Source: JALZAQ01 sp038253885 (GTDB lineage Bacteria; Gemmatimonadota; Gemmatimonadetes; Gemmatimonadales; Gemmatimonadaceae). From it: 64,000 bases of DNA. Below, piece by piece: positions 8,694-17,917 of this stretch (its first letter is position 1; the number at the start of each line of letters is the position of its first letter). The notes below the pieces were generated by a model that worked only from the letters and a program-made list of their open reading frames with translations, did no database searches and had not been told where the DNA came from. A program made the translations under genes and the position numbers. The DNA lies in assembly GCA_038253885.1 (NCBI GenBank), contig JBBSGP010000002.1, positions 1 to 64,000 of the forward strand, given 5' to 3'.

Positions 8694-11600
8694 CTACAAC
8701 GGCTCGGGGGTCGGCGGCGTTGAGCCGCGACCGTCCGCCGAGAGGAGCGCGATCGTGACGATCGTGCCCTCGCCTTCCGTGCTGTCGATCGCCATCTCGC
8801 CTCCCCACCCTTCGACCAGCTGCCTGCTGATCGCCAGCCCCAGACCGCTTCCGCTGGTGCGGGTGGAGAAGTGCGGCTCGAAGAGGCGCGGCATGACCGA
8901 CGCGGCTATCCCGCGACCATCGTCCCGGATCTCGACCACCACGCGATGCTCTCCCCGCCTGACTATCAGCTCGACTGCCTGCGCATCGGCAAGCCGAGCG
9001 TTCTCGAGCACGTTCAGGAGCACCTCACGGAGCTCCTCGGCGCGGCACGCGGCATGGACCGCCACATCGGCCGCCTCCAACCGCCAATCCACGTTGCTCC
9101 CTCCGAGGCGCTCCAGCTCGATCACGCTTCGAGCCACGCGCGACACGTCCACGGACTCGGGTGGTAGTCGGTCGGCTGGCACGCTTCCGTAACGACTGAA
9201 GCTGCGCGCGATCTCGTCGAGATGATCGATCTCAGCGAGAATTCGGCCGACGTTCTGCTCGAGCACCTTGTCGAAATCCACTCGATCATCTGCCCGGGCG
9301 CGTTTCAGGTGCTGCACTCCGAGCCGAATCGGCGTCAGCGGGTTCTTGATCTCGTGGGCGACCTGTCTCGCCATCTCGCCCCACGCCAGGACCCGCTGCG
9401 CCCGCGCAAGGTCGGTCACATCATCGAGCGTCAGCACCGCTCCTCCGGCCCCACCTCCGCCGCGGCCAAGGCGGGTGAGACGAGCCTGGAGCTTCCGTCC
9501 CTCTATCTCGAGCTCGAACTCCTCCTCATCACGCTCCCCACCGAGAAAGGCACCCAGCCGCGTGGACAGTTCCGGTGGGCGTAGTGCGGCTGCCGCCGTG
9601 CCAGTCTCGAGCGCAAGGCCAAGCATTCGGGTGGCCGGAGGGTTGGCGAGCGTGACTCGTCCGGAGCGATCCACGGCGATCACACCGCTCGCGACATTCC
9701 GAAGAACGGACGATGTCCGCCGCTGTGCGGCCTCGAGCGCCGACTGGCTCTCGCCGAGATCGGCCGCCATCCGACGAAAGGCGGAGAAGACGGGAACGAA
9801 CTCGATCGGCGGCGAGCCTGCCAGCTGCGGCTCCCGTTCGCCGCGAGCGATCGCCAGCGCCGCCTGGCGAAGCCGGCCGATAGGTTGAGCCAGCGACCGA
9901 GCCGCGATCCCGCTCAACCAGAGGGCCGCCAGAGCCCCGATCACAGTCGAGAAGAGGACGAGCACCCCGAGGTCGCGACGACGCTGGTCGAGCACGTCGT
10001 CGTTCCCTCGAGCGGGCGAGGCGAGCACGACCTTCTCCCCGTCGGACGCTACCGCCGCCCGATAGCCAAACAGCGTCCTCGTTGCGCCCACGCGCTCGAG
10101 CTGAGCGGCATCCACTTCGCGGGCGCGCGCCAGGCTGAGATAAATAGCCGGAGAGAGCAACCGACCGATCGGAGCCAGGGCGTTCTGCAGCTGGTCGGTC
10201 GATTCGCGGAGCACTCCGCCGCGGAAGAGCATCACCGGCGCGTCGAGCCGATCGCTGCCCACCGCCATCTGCCCCAGATCCCCGTTCACCATTACGGCAC
10301 GTTGCAGGGTCTCTCTGACGATCAGCTCGCGCGACTGCCGATCGTCCGCCTGGATGCGGGCGTAGCTCCACGCCGCGAACGATGCAGCGGGTAAGACAAA
10401 GAACGCGAACAGCGCGAGAGTCAGCCGTGCGCGGTAGCTCTCCGTCCAACGCCGCACGCGGCGTCGCAGCCAACGCAGGAGGGCGCCATCCGGCAACACG
10501 CTCAGAATCCAGAGTATCAGCAAGACCAGCAGATCCAGCAGGACGATCAGCGTGCCCCGCTGGATCAGGACGTCGAGCGAGCGGAGCTCCACCTCGATGT
10601 GGGCCCGAGCAGCCCCGCGATTCGTCTCCACCATACGATCCCCGTGCAGCTCGTTACCTTGACGGTCCCAACGGGTCGACAACGCCTGAGTGCGACCGGA
10701 GGAGTCCAGATCGACCAGCGACAGCGCGTACGGTGGCTGCCCCTGTTCGGTCGGAGGGAGGCCAAGTAGCCTGTTGAAACGGCCTTCGGGTATGAGTCGA
10801 GTGCGCGGCGCCACGGTGACTGTCGTCGCTGCGCCGTCGCCATGGGGCACCGCCAGCACCACGTAGTGTCCCGGCACACCCGGCAGGCGCCGGATCTCGG
10901 CGGTCCTGCCTGCGCCGACGTCGTGCACGAGCTGCGCGATCTCCGTCTCCGGCGGGATGAAGCTCGCGAGCTGCACCGTCACCGCTCGCACTCCACGCTC
11001 CCAATGCGCCAACTGCACGGGATAGCCCGTGCCGGCGAGATCCGACTGAACGTACTCCAGGAGCAGCGCCGGCTCGTCGGCGGGCTCTCCGGCGTGACCG
11101 AGCTTCTCCGCGAACCGGGACAACGCCGCCGAGACGTACGGATCGTCGGCGTTGAGGCCCGCGACATCGCGACTTGCGAGGGCGATGCGCCCGCGCACCC
11201 CGGCGTTCCATGTCATCGTGGCGGCGCCGATCGCTGCCACGGTCGAGGCCGTCAGCAGAAGCCGGCCGACGTGCCGCGTCAGGGCGAGCGTCCCGATCAC
11301 GATCACCCACAGAGCAGGATACCAATCCGGCCACCACACCGGTGCGCGAAGGGTCATCGGTCCGAGCAGTCCCGCGACCGTCGCGAGGAGCACGGGGATC
11401 ATCGGAGGCAATCCTCGTCGACCTCCCAACGCCCTGCCGCCGGACGCAGCGGCTGTTATCAGCAGAAGGGCCGACACGAGAAAGAGCGCCACCTCCCAGC
11501 CGATCCAGAGTAAGGTGGCCGTACCGCCAGGCGGCGGAGCGACGCCCGACGCGAGGGTCCGCATGACAAATGGCGAGATCGCCATTACCGCGATCACCAC

Positions 11601-12716
11601 GAGCGCTGCGAGCGCTCGCGACTCCATGCGCCGCCGGGACCGAAGTGCCACCAGCAGAGCGAGAACGGCAATCGCGGCCGACAGCGCCAGAATAGCAACG
11701 CTGCTGCTGAACGGCCCGCCGATCTCGGAGAAGTAGACCGTCGGGTCAAAGAAGGGCGAGGCGCTGGAGAAGCTGTTGAGGGGAAGGAGCGCCAGACATC
11801 CGATCGCACCGACGAGCGGTACGATCCGCCACGCCAGTGCCCGGTTCGCACGCCACGCGCCGAGAAGAAAGACGATCAGGGCGACCGCGAGGATGCGAGC
11901 CCCGGTGGACGCACTGGCGGTCATGCGAGCGAGTTGGGCTTCGCCGCGGTTGGGAAGCAGCGCGCGGAATCGCAGCAGGCGACGATGTCCCGAGGAGAAC
12001 AGCATGCTGCCTGGTACCGCCGAGTCGGGTCCGACAAAGGCGTAGGCGAGCGCACCGGCACGGCGGGCGACGGGCACGTCGATCGGGGCCGCGATCCGGT
12101 CCGCCGGTGCCTCGGCGTGCACCACCGCCGTCGCCACTGCCCGGTCGGCGTTGCGCTCGGCGCTCGCGTACATCGTCACATAGAAGGGCCCGAACACGAC
12201 CCCGACCGGCGCCCTCAGACTGTCCAACGGTGTGTAGATGCGTCCGCTCCAGGCCACCGGGATGCCCTTGCGCAGGACGGCCACACCCCAGGATTGGGAC
12301 CCTTCCGCCGCCGCATCGAGCTCATCGAACGCGAGGTCACCCGACGGAGCCGCGACGAGGGCGCGGCTGGCCATCGCACTCAGCGTCCGGGCGGTGGCGC
12401 TGAGTTCCGCGCTCAGGAGCGAATCGGAGCGCGTATCGATGTCGCGCTTCACGTCGGGCCACCGCCCGTTGACGCGCGCCAGATCGCGTTGGGCGAGCGT
12501 GCCCGCCACGCAGAAGGCACCGAGCAGGAGGGCCATGGCGGCCGCCCACCAGCGACCCCGGGCCCGCAGACCCCGAGCGAGAACGGCCGCGATCAACGTG
12601 GCGGCCGCGGTCGCGGCGAGGTAGAGTATGCTCGGCGCGCGAAGCCAGGCTGTCGCCGCGAGCAGCGAGAGCCCGGCAAACAGCGTCCAGCCCTCCACCG
12701 ACACCAGTCGCGCCAA
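8694..12716 (-). CDS. Large NtrY-like sensor histidine kinase
   Basis: This 1340-residue membrane kinase begins with a very long sensory half. There are N-terminal helices (residues about 8-65), an extracytoplasmic region, a block of many membrane helices at about 280-520, another extracytoplasmic stretch, and a final pair of helices around 740-780 and 895-915. Then follow HAMP (QPIGRLRQAALAIARGE), PAS (SGVIAVDRSGRVTLANPP) and HisKA with phospho-acceptor His1121 in RQVAHEIKNPLTPIR. The HATPase has the N box (NVLENARLADA), G1 (DDGRGIA) and G2 (GSGLGLA). The NPLTPI sequence after the histidine is typical of NtrY/NtrB-type kinases, which partner sigma-54 response regulators. No regulator gene adjoins it; the only candidate in the window is at 62707-64000. 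Divergent from the creatininase gene. Confidence 0.9.
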   Translation of the reverse strand: MARLVSVEGWTLFAGLSLLAATAWLRAPSILYLAATAAATLIAAVLARGLRARGRWWAAAMALLLGAFCVAGTLAQRDLARVNGRWPDVKRDIDTRSDSLLSAELSATARTLSAMASRALVAAPSGDLAFDELDAAAEGSQSWGVAVLRKGIPVAWSGRIYTPLDSLRAPVGVVFGPFYVTMYASAERNADRAVATAVVHAEAPADRIAAPIDVPVARRAGALAYAFVGPDSAVPGSMLFSSGHRRLLRFRALLPNRGEAQLARMTASASTGARILAVALIVFLLGAWRANRALAWRIVPLVGAIGCLALLPLNSFSSASPFFDPTVYFSEIGGPFSSSVAILALSAAIAVLALLVALRSRRRMESRALAALVVIAVMAISPFVMRTLASGVAPPPGGTATLLWIGWEVALFLVSALLLITAAASGGRALGGRRGLPPMIPVLLATVAGLLGPMTLRAPVWWPDWYPALWVIVIGTLALTRHVGRLLLTASTVAAIGAATMTWNAGVRGRIALASRDVAGLNADDPYVSAALSRFAEKLGHAGEPADEPALLLEYVQSDLAGTGYPVQLAHWERGVRAVTVQLASFIPPETEIAQLVHDVGAGRTAEIRRLPGVPGHYVVLAVPHGDGAATTVTVAPRTRLIPEGRFNRLLGLPPTEQGQPPYALSLVDLDSSGRTQALSTRWDRQGNELHGDRMVETNRGAARAHIEVELRSLDVLIQRGTLIVLLDLLVLLILWILSVLPDGALLRWLRRRVRRWTESYRARLTLALFAFFVLPAASFAAWSYARIQADDRQSRELIVRETLQRAVMVNGDLGQMAVGSDRLDAPVMLFRGGVLRESTDQLQNALAPIGRLLSPAIYLSLARAREVDAAQLERVGATRTLFGYRAAVASDGEKVVLASPARGNDDVLDQRRRDLGVLVLFSTVIGALAALWLSGIAARSLAQPIGRLRQAALAIARGEREPQLAGSPPIEFVPVFSAFRRMAADLGESQSALEAAQRRTSSVLRNVASGVIAVDRSGRVTLANPPATRMLGLALETGTAAAALRPPELSTRLGAFLGGERDEEEFELEIEGRKLQARLTRLGRGGGGAGGAVLTLDDVTDLARAQRVLAWGEMARQVAHEIKNPLTPIRLGVQHLKRARADDRVDFDKVLEQNVGRILAEIDHLDEIARSFSRYGSVPADRLPPESVDVSRVARSVIELERLGGSNVDWRLEAADVAVHAACRAEELREVLLNVLENARLADAQAVELIVRRGEHRVVVEIRDDGRGIAASVMPRLFEPHFSTRTSGSGLGLAISRQLVEGWGGEMAIDSTEGEGTIVTIALLSADGRGSTPPTPEPL

Positions 12717-12753
12717 TACCGGGCGCGTTCGTCGTACGTCAGCGCGATCGGAG

Positions 12754-13500
12754 ATGACTCAGCCCCTCGTGAAGTCCGGCGCCGTACCGCGCCGATTGAA
12801 AGACATGATCCCGACGCAGGTGGCCGCCATCGTGGCGGAGGACCCGCGCCTCATCATACCCGTCGGCAGCTGCGAGCAGCACGGCCCGCATCTTCCGCTC
12901 GGAACCGCCACGATCATCGCCGAGCGTCTCGCTGAAGATCTCTCGGCCAATTTCGGCATCCTCTGCGCGCCGCCGGTCGAGTACGGCGTCAACGTCGAGA
13001 GTCGCCGCGATTTCCCCGGCAACTCGTCGATGCGCAAGAAAACCTTGCACCGCATGCTCAACGACCTTCTCGCCTCCTGGGAGGCGAGCGGATTTCGAGA
13101 GTTCATCCTCCTCACCGCGCACGATCACGACGCCCACCAGGAAGCGATCTCTACCGTGTTCACGGCCATCGCGCGCGTACGCGTCGTGGACCTGTTCGCG
13201 GTCAACATCGCCGATCTGCTGGAAGGACAGAGGGAACACATGCATGGTGATGAGGTCGACACATCGCTGATGCTCCATCTCGCGCCCGAGCTGGTACACA
13301 TGGAGCTCGCCCAGGACTATCTGATGTCGCGCGAGTCGCTTCGCCGTTATCGTCGCGGATGGTTGAACGTGCCGCGGGAGAGCGCCGGCTCGCTCGGTCG
13401 GCCGACTCTCGCATCGGCGGACAAGGGTCGGGCCATCTATGAACGGCTCAGGACGCGCATCAGCGAGCGCATTTTTCTGGCTCCGTCCGTGGACGCCTGA
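12754..13500 (+). CDS. Creatininase-family protein with altered metal ligands
   Basis: This 248-residue protein has the family fold: IPVGSCEQHGPHLPLGTAT, GVNVESRRDFPGNSSM, and HGDEVDTSLMLHL. Members are metal-dependent amidohydrolases (creatininase, FAPy deformylase, MftE-type peptidase). Aligned by eye with creatininase, Glu41 and His43 match ligands Glu34 and His36. The Asp45 position is Ala52, and the NGHYEN/NGHGGN segment is TAHDHD, so His123 is kept and Glu122 becomes His125. The protein may therefore bind metal differently or be inactive. The start at ATG 12754 follows a GGAG; a longer upstream frame overlaps the divergent kinase gene and is rejected. The divergent intergenic space is only 37 bases. 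Confidence 0.85.
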   Translation: MTQPLVKSGAVPRRLKDMIPTQVAAIVAEDPRLIIPVGSCEQHGPHLPLGTATIIAERLAEDLSANFGILCAPPVEYGVNVESRRDFPGNSSMRKKTLHRMLNDLLASWEASGFREFILLTAHDHDAHQEAISTVFTAIARVRVVDLFAVNIADLLEGQREHMHGDEVDTSLMLHLAPELVHMELAQDYLMSRESLRRYRRGWLNVPRESAGSLGRPTLASADKGRAIYERLRTRISERIFLAPSVDA

Positions 13501-13535
13501 ACCCTCTCCCGCGCATCCGGGTATCATACCCCGAC

Positions 13536-14207
13536 ATGCGATGCCCGGCCACAGTCACGTTCGCACTCACGCTCCTCCCTCTCGTCGCGTCGGGCCAATC
13601 GGTGACGCTGGACGAGGGCAGCTTCACCATCCTTCGCGGCTCCCTGATCATCGGACGCGAAGACTTCACAATCCGTCGCACGTCCGACGTGATCGTCGCC
13701 AACGGCACCGTCAGCCTGGCGGATCGGCAGCTCTTCCCGGCGCTCCGCACGAACAGCGCCGGACATCCTCTTCGCTACCAGCTGGAGATTCGCCGCGGCA
13801 CCGCGATCCTCCAGCAGCTGCGAGGAGTCATGGGTCGGGGGCGGTTCAGCGCGCAGACCAAGACTCCTGGCGGGGAAGCCTCGCGCGAGTACGCCATTGC
13901 GGACGACGCGGTCGTGCTCGATGACGAGGTCTTCCACCACTACTACTTTCTCTCGCTTGGCTTTCGGACCGGCGACATCCCCGTTGTGATCCCTCGCCGC
14001 AACGCTCAGCTGTTCGTGCGCGTAGAGAAGCGCGGACTGGAGCGGATCGAGGTGGGCGGAACGGCGGTCGAGGCCACCCATCTCGTGGTGACAACCCGCG
14101 ACAGCGGCATACGCGACGTGTGGGTCGATGGGCAGGGACGGGTCCTGAGAGTATCGCTCGGTGGCCAGGACGTCGTCGCGATCCGCGACGACCTGCCAGG
14201 TCGCTGA
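13536..14207 (+). CDS. Exported hypothetical protein, 223 residues (DUF3108/DUF6134-like)
   Basis: A short signal peptide (FALTLLPLVASGQ) is followed by an all-beta domain with repeated strand patterns. They are GSFTILRGSLIIGREDFTI, PLRYQLEIRRGTAILQQ, VVIPRRNAQLFVRVEK, and a C-terminal segment that ends IRDVWVDGQGRVLRVSLGGQD. The closing segment (TTRDSGIRDVWVDGQGRVLR) resembles DUF3108/DUF6134-like periplasmic proteins, in which a thresholded beta-sheet is followed by an xxWVDxxGRVLR strand. This is a tentative family guess. A TATCAT box within a small palindrome lies 8 bases before the ATG and no Shine-Dalgarno is seen. It precedes the efflux locus and is separated from it by a hairpin. Confidence 0.65.
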   Translation: MRCPATVTFALTLLPLVASGQSVTLDEGSFTILRGSLIIGREDFTIRRTSDVIVANGTVSLADRQLFPALRTNSAGHPLRYQLEIRRGTAILQQLRGVMGRGRFSAQTKTPGGEASREYAIADDAVVLDDEVFHHYYFLSLGFRTGDIPVVIPRRNAQLFVRVEKRGLERIEVGGTAVEATHLVVTTRDSGIRDVWVDGQGRVLRVSLGGQDVVAIRDDLPGR

Positions 14208-14225
14208 GCGCATACTGCACTCGGC

Positions 14226-14242
14226 GCCCTGCTTCGCAGGGC
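14226..14242 (+). terminator. Hairpin after the 13536-14207 gene
   Basis: A perfect GCCCTG / CAGGGC stem with the loop CTTCG is followed by GTTCTTG, a weak T-containing tail. It lies 18 bases after the stop codon and 100 bases before the TolC gene. It probably ends the upstream transcript; the tail is too poor in T for certainty. Confidence 0.5.
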
Positions 14243-14342
14243 GTTCTTGCGATGAGTGCCCTGCGCGGCCCATCAATAGATTGAAACCGCCTCGAATGAC
14301 CCCCCGTAGGACTGCCCAGACTTCATACGAGGACCCCACCGC

Positions 14343-15821
14343 ATGCGCTCGACACTGCTTCTTGCTGCCGCGCTTTGCGGCGGCCCTGTGCTGCTGTCCG
14401 CTCAGTCCCGCGACACGACGTCCGGCCCGGTACTGACGCTCGACCAGGCGATCACCCTCGCCACTCGCAACAACCCCGATTACCTCCAGGTGTTGAACAA
14501 CCGCAAGGCCGCGAGCGCCGAGCTGCGTGCGGCTTACGGCACTCTTCTGCCGGAGGTCGATGCCTCCCTCAACAGCACCTATCGTCAGGGTGGGGCCCAG
14601 GTCTTTCAGGGTCAGACGTTCGGTGCCTCGTCGAATACGTACCAGTCGTCGTACTTCTTCGGCGTCAACTATCGCCTCAATGGGTCCTCGTTCCTCCTCC
14701 CCGGCCAGCAGCGCGCCAACGTCGAGGCCGTCGAAGCGGACATCAAGGGCACGGCCGAGCTGGTCCGCGCTACCGTCTCTCAGCAGTACCTCACCGTTCT
14801 GCAGAGCCAGGCCAAGGCGGCGCTTCAAGACTCGCTCGTGAAGTCACAGGAGTCCCAGCTCGAGCTCGCGAAGGCGAAGTCGGCCGTCGGCTCGGGCACA
14901 CAGCTGGACGTCGCGCGTGCCGAGGTGACTCTCGGCCAGCAGCGGGTTGCCGCCCTGCAGGCGCACAACCAGGTGGAGATCGACAAACTGCGCCTCTTCC
15001 AGCGCATCGGCGTCACCCAGCCCGCCAACGTTCAGCTCACGTCGACGTTCACCGTCGCCGAGCCGACGTTCGTCCTCGACGACTTGTTGGGGATCGCCCG
15101 TAAGGAAAATCCGACGCTGAACGCGCTCCGATCCCGCGACCGGGTGTCCACGTACAACGTTCGACTGGCGCGCTCCGAGTACTTGCCCACGCTGTCCTTG
15201 AGCACCGGCAAGGGAGGCTACGCCTTCCAGTACGCGGATCCCAACTTTCTCGTCAAGCAGGCCGAGTTCGGCGGGCAGGCGCGCGCCGCTGGCTGCGTCG
15301 TCACGGATTCGATCCGGCGAGGAGCGGGCCTCGCGCCGCTCGGCGGATGCGATGCACTGCTGCTCAGCGATGCGCAGGCCGCTTCCATTCGGGCCCAGAA
15401 CAGTCAGTTTCCGTTCAGCTTCACGAAGCAACCCCTGGCATTCAGCGCCAGCCTCTCGCTGCCGATCTTCAACGGCTTCACCCGCGAACAGCACGTCGCC
15501 GAGGCGCAGGCCAACCGCGACGATGCACGCTACCGCATCCGTGCGGGCGAGCTCCAGCTCACGGCTGACGTGACCGCCGCGTACCTCACCCTGGTGACCC
15601 AGGCGCGCACGGTCGCTCAGCAGGAGCAGAACGTCGCCAAAGCGAAGGAAGAGCTGCGCCTGGCGCAGGAGCGTTACAAGGTGGGCGCATCGACCTTTCT
15701 CGAGGTCACCACCGCGCAGGCATCGTACGAGCAGGCCGAGAACGATCGTATCAATGCGATTTTCGAGTATCACAAGGCGTTCGCCGCGCTCGAGAGCGCG
15801 GTCGGCCGCCCACTGCGCTAA
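14343..15821 (+). CDS. TolC-family outer membrane efflux protein
   Basis: This 492-residue protein has a signal peptide (TLLLAAALCGGPVLLSAQ). It shows two outer-membrane-efflux-protein repeats rich in Ala/Gln/Glu helices: LTLDQAITLATRNNPDYLQV near 30 and a second helical repeat ending ERYKVGASTFLEVTTAQASY near 455. TolC trimers form the outer-membrane channel and periplasmic tunnel of tripartite pumps. It is the first gene of a tight co-directional series: adaptor 13 bases later, then ATPase and permeases. This implies a TolC-MacA-MacB-like export machine. An insert with two cysteines (AGCVVTD and GGCDALL, about residues 319-338) sits between the repeats and may form a disulfide. TTGAAA at 14281-14286 could be a -35 box; no convincing -10 was found. 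Confidence 0.9.
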   Translation: MRSTLLLAAALCGGPVLLSAQSRDTTSGPVLTLDQAITLATRNNPDYLQVLNNRKAASAELRAAYGTLLPEVDASLNSTYRQGGAQVFQGQTFGASSNTYQSSYFFGVNYRLNGSSFLLPGQQRANVEAVEADIKGTAELVRATVSQQYLTVLQSQAKAALQDSLVKSQESQLELAKAKSAVGSGTQLDVARAEVTLGQQRVAALQAHNQVEIDKLRLFQRIGVTQPANVQLTSTFTVAEPTFVLDDLLGIARKENPTLNALRSRDRVSTYNVRLARSEYLPTLSLSTGKGGYAFQYADPNFLVKQAEFGGQARAAGCVVTDSIRRGAGLAPLGGCDALLLSDAQAASIRAQNSQFPFSFTKQPLAFSASLSLPIFNGFTREQHVAEAQANRDDARYRIRAGELQLTADVTAAYLTLVTQARTVAQQEQNVAKAKEELRLAQERYKVGASTFLEVTTAQASYEQAENDRINAIFEYHKAFAALESAVGRPLR

Positions 15822-15833
15822 CCGGGGAGAACA

Positions 15834-17123
15834 ATGAGTCGACGGGCTAAGTGGTCGATCGCCGTGACCGCGGTCGCGGTGCTGGCGATCTGGATCGGCC
15901 TCACCGCCGCCAAGAAGGGAAGCAAGGGCGTGGATGTGCGAGTCGAGAAGGTGCAGCGGCGGGACCTCGTCGCCTCGGTTACCGCCAGCGGACAGGTGCG
16001 ACCGCACACCAAGGTGGACCTTGCCTCCGATATCAGCGGCCGCATCGTTCGTCTCGCCGTCAAGGAAGGTCAGATGGTGACCAAGGGCCAGTTCCTTCTC
16101 GAGATCGACCCGGCGCAGTACCAGGCATCGGTGCGTCAGATGGAGGCCGCGGTGGCGTCCGCGAACGCGCAGATGGTCCAGGCCAAAGCGAATCTCGATC
16201 AGGCGAAGAACAACCTGCAGCGGTCGGCGAGCATCAAGAAATCGAACCCCACGCTGATCTCAGATGAGCAGCTCGAGCAGCTTCGCACGGCGGTCGATGT
16301 GGACCAGGCCCTGTTCGAGGCCGCCCGGCACAATATCGACCAGTCGGCGGCGACGCTCGCGGATGCGCGCTCCCGGCTCGGAAAGACGACCATCGTCGCA
16401 CCGATGAGCGGGCGAATTACCCGGCTCAACGTCGAGCAGGGAGAGACGGCGGTCCCCGGCACCTTCAACAAGGATGCCGCCACACTGCTGACGATCAGCG
16501 ACATGACCGCCCTGGAGACCAAGGTGAAGGTTGACGAGACCGATGTGGCGCGGATCTCCGTCGGCGACTCGGCGGTCGTCGAGCTCGACGCCTTTCCGGA
16601 TACCACCTTCCTCGGCCGAGTGGTCGAGATCTCCAACAGCTCGCTCAAATCGAGCGCCGCTGGCGCCTCGAGCGGCGATCAGGCCGTGAACTACGAGGTG
16701 ACGATCCGGTTGCTCAACCCCCCGCCTGACACCCGCCCCGATTTCTCGGCGACCGCCAAGGTGGTGACCGATACGCGCCGCAACGTGCTGGCCATTCCCA
16801 TCATCGCGCTCACCGTCCGGGAGCATCAACAGGCGCCCAACAGTGATTCGGCCGCCGTGGTCCTCGGCAAGAAGCCGGCGAAGCAGATCGGCAAGAAGGA
16901 TGTGGAAGGTGTGTTCGTCCTCGGCACGAACAACAAGGTCACCTTTCGTCCGGTACAGCGCGGCATCGCCGGCGAGGAGTACTTCGAGGTGCTCAGCGGC
17001 CTCCAGCCCGGCGAGCGGATCGTCGCCGGAAGCTACCAGGCGATTCGCGATCTGAAGGAGGGCACCCTCGTCCACGAGATCGTCAAACCGGATTCCAGCC
17101 GGAAGAAGGGAGCCAGAGCGTGA
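15834..17123 (+). CDS. MacA/HlyD-type periplasmic adaptor subunit
   Basis: This 429-residue membrane fusion protein has one N-terminal membrane anchor ([16 protein letters not shown]). It has a biotinyl-lipoyl half-motif ([18 protein letters not shown], then [17 protein letters not shown]), a long alpha-helical hairpin (about 95-190), and the second lipoyl half ([19 protein letters not shown]). Beta-barrel and membrane-proximal domains follow. Adaptors of this type link an inner-membrane MacB-type transporter to TolC. A ribosome binding site (GGGGAGAACA) directly precedes the ATG. The stop codon overlaps the GTG start of the ATPase gene (GTGA), indicating translational coupling. The hinge region near 325-345 is lysine-rich ([15 protein letters not shown]), which is slightly unusual. 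Confidence 0.92.
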   Translation: MSRRAKWSIAVTAVAVLAIWIGLTAAKKGSKGVDVRVEKVQRRDLVASVTASGQVRPHTKVDLASDISGRIVRLAVKEGQMVTKGQFLLEIDPAQYQASVRQMEAAVASANAQMVQAKANLDQAKNNLQRSASIKKSNPTLISDEQLEQLRTAVDVDQALFEAARHNIDQSAATLADARSRLGKTTIVAPMSGRITRLNVEQGETAVPGTFNKDAATLLTISDMTALETKVKVDETDVARISVGDSAVVELDAFPDTTFLGRVVEISNSSLKSSAAGASSGDQAVNYEVTIRLLNPPPDTRPDFSATAKVVTDTRRNVLAIPIIALTVREHQQAPNSDSAAVVLGKKPAKQIGKKDVEGVFVLGTNNKVTFRPVQRGIAGEEYFEVLSGLQPGERIVAGSYQAIRDLKEGTLVHEIVKPDSSRKKGARA

Positions 17124-17917
17124 CCGCCGACACGACAAACCTCCCGCCGCTCAGCACGACCGCTGAGCGTCAGGCTGTCGTCCAGAGCACGGGTGCCATT
17201 CCCTCCAAGGAGTGGGTGATCGTCACCCGCGGCTTGACGCGCGACTACGACATGGGCGGAGAGGTTGTCCACGCGCTGCGGGGTGTGGACGTCGCCATCC
17301 GGCGCAACGAATACGTCGCGATCATGGGCCCGTCGGGATCCGGAAAATCCACCCTGATGAACCTCGTCGGGTGTCTCGACACGCCAAGCAACGGGGAGTA
17401 TTGGCTCAACGGTGAGATGGTCTCGAAGATGAAGGACGACGAGCTGGCACGCGTACGCAACCGCGAGATCGGGTTCGTCTTCCAGACGTTCAACCTGCTT
17501 CCTCGAGCGACCGCGCTGCACAACGTCGAGCTGCCTCTGGTCTATGCCGGCGTCGGCTCCGGCGAGCGCCGGCGGCGCGCCAGCGAGGCGCTGGCGCGCG
17601 TCCAGTTGGCCGACCGCATGGATCACCGGCCCAACGAGCTGTCCGGCGGACAGCGGCAGCGTGTCGCGATCGCGCGCGCCCTGGTGAACCGACCGGCCAT
17701 CCTGCTGGCGGACGAGCCGACCGGAAACCTCGACTCCGGCACATCCGAGGAGATCATGCGGGTATTCGAGGACCTCGCCGATTCCGGCCAGACCGTCATC
17801 ATGGTCACGCACGAGCAGGACATCGCGGCGCATGCGAAGCGGGTGATCGTGCTCCGGGACGGTCGTGTATCGTCCGACGACCGGCGGGAGGCGTTCGCGG
17901 CCAAGGTCGCTCTGTAG
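17120..17917 (+). CDS. ABC transporter ATP-binding protein, MacB/LolD type
   Basis: This 265-residue ATPase has the Walker [10 protein letters not shown] (70-78), Q-loop Gln122 ([20 protein letters not shown]), signature LSGGQ (174-178), Walker B ILLADEP (194-200) and H-loop His in VTHEQD. The sequence belongs to the MacB/LolD/FtsE class, which powers mechanotransmission through FtsX-fold permeases rather than membrane transport of small ions. It is a stand-alone ATPase, whereas E. coli MacB fuses ATPase and permease. The first 35 residues are an extra, probably disordered, leader. GTG start overlaps the adaptor stop. It is the only ATPase near six permeases, so it probably serves all of them. 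Confidence 0.95.
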   Translation: MTADTTNLPPLSTTAERQAVVQSTGAIPSKEWVIVTRGLTRDYDMGGEVVHALRGVDVAIRRNEYVAIMGPSGSGKSTLMNLVGCLDTPSNGEYWLNGEMVSKMKDDELARVRNREIGFVFQTFNLLPRATALHNVELPLVYAGVGSGERRRRASEALARVQLADRMDHRPNELSGGQRQRVAIARALVNRPAILLADEPTGNLDSGTSEEIMRVFEDLADSGQTVIMVTHEQDIAAHAKRVIVLRDGRVSSDDRREAFAAKVAL

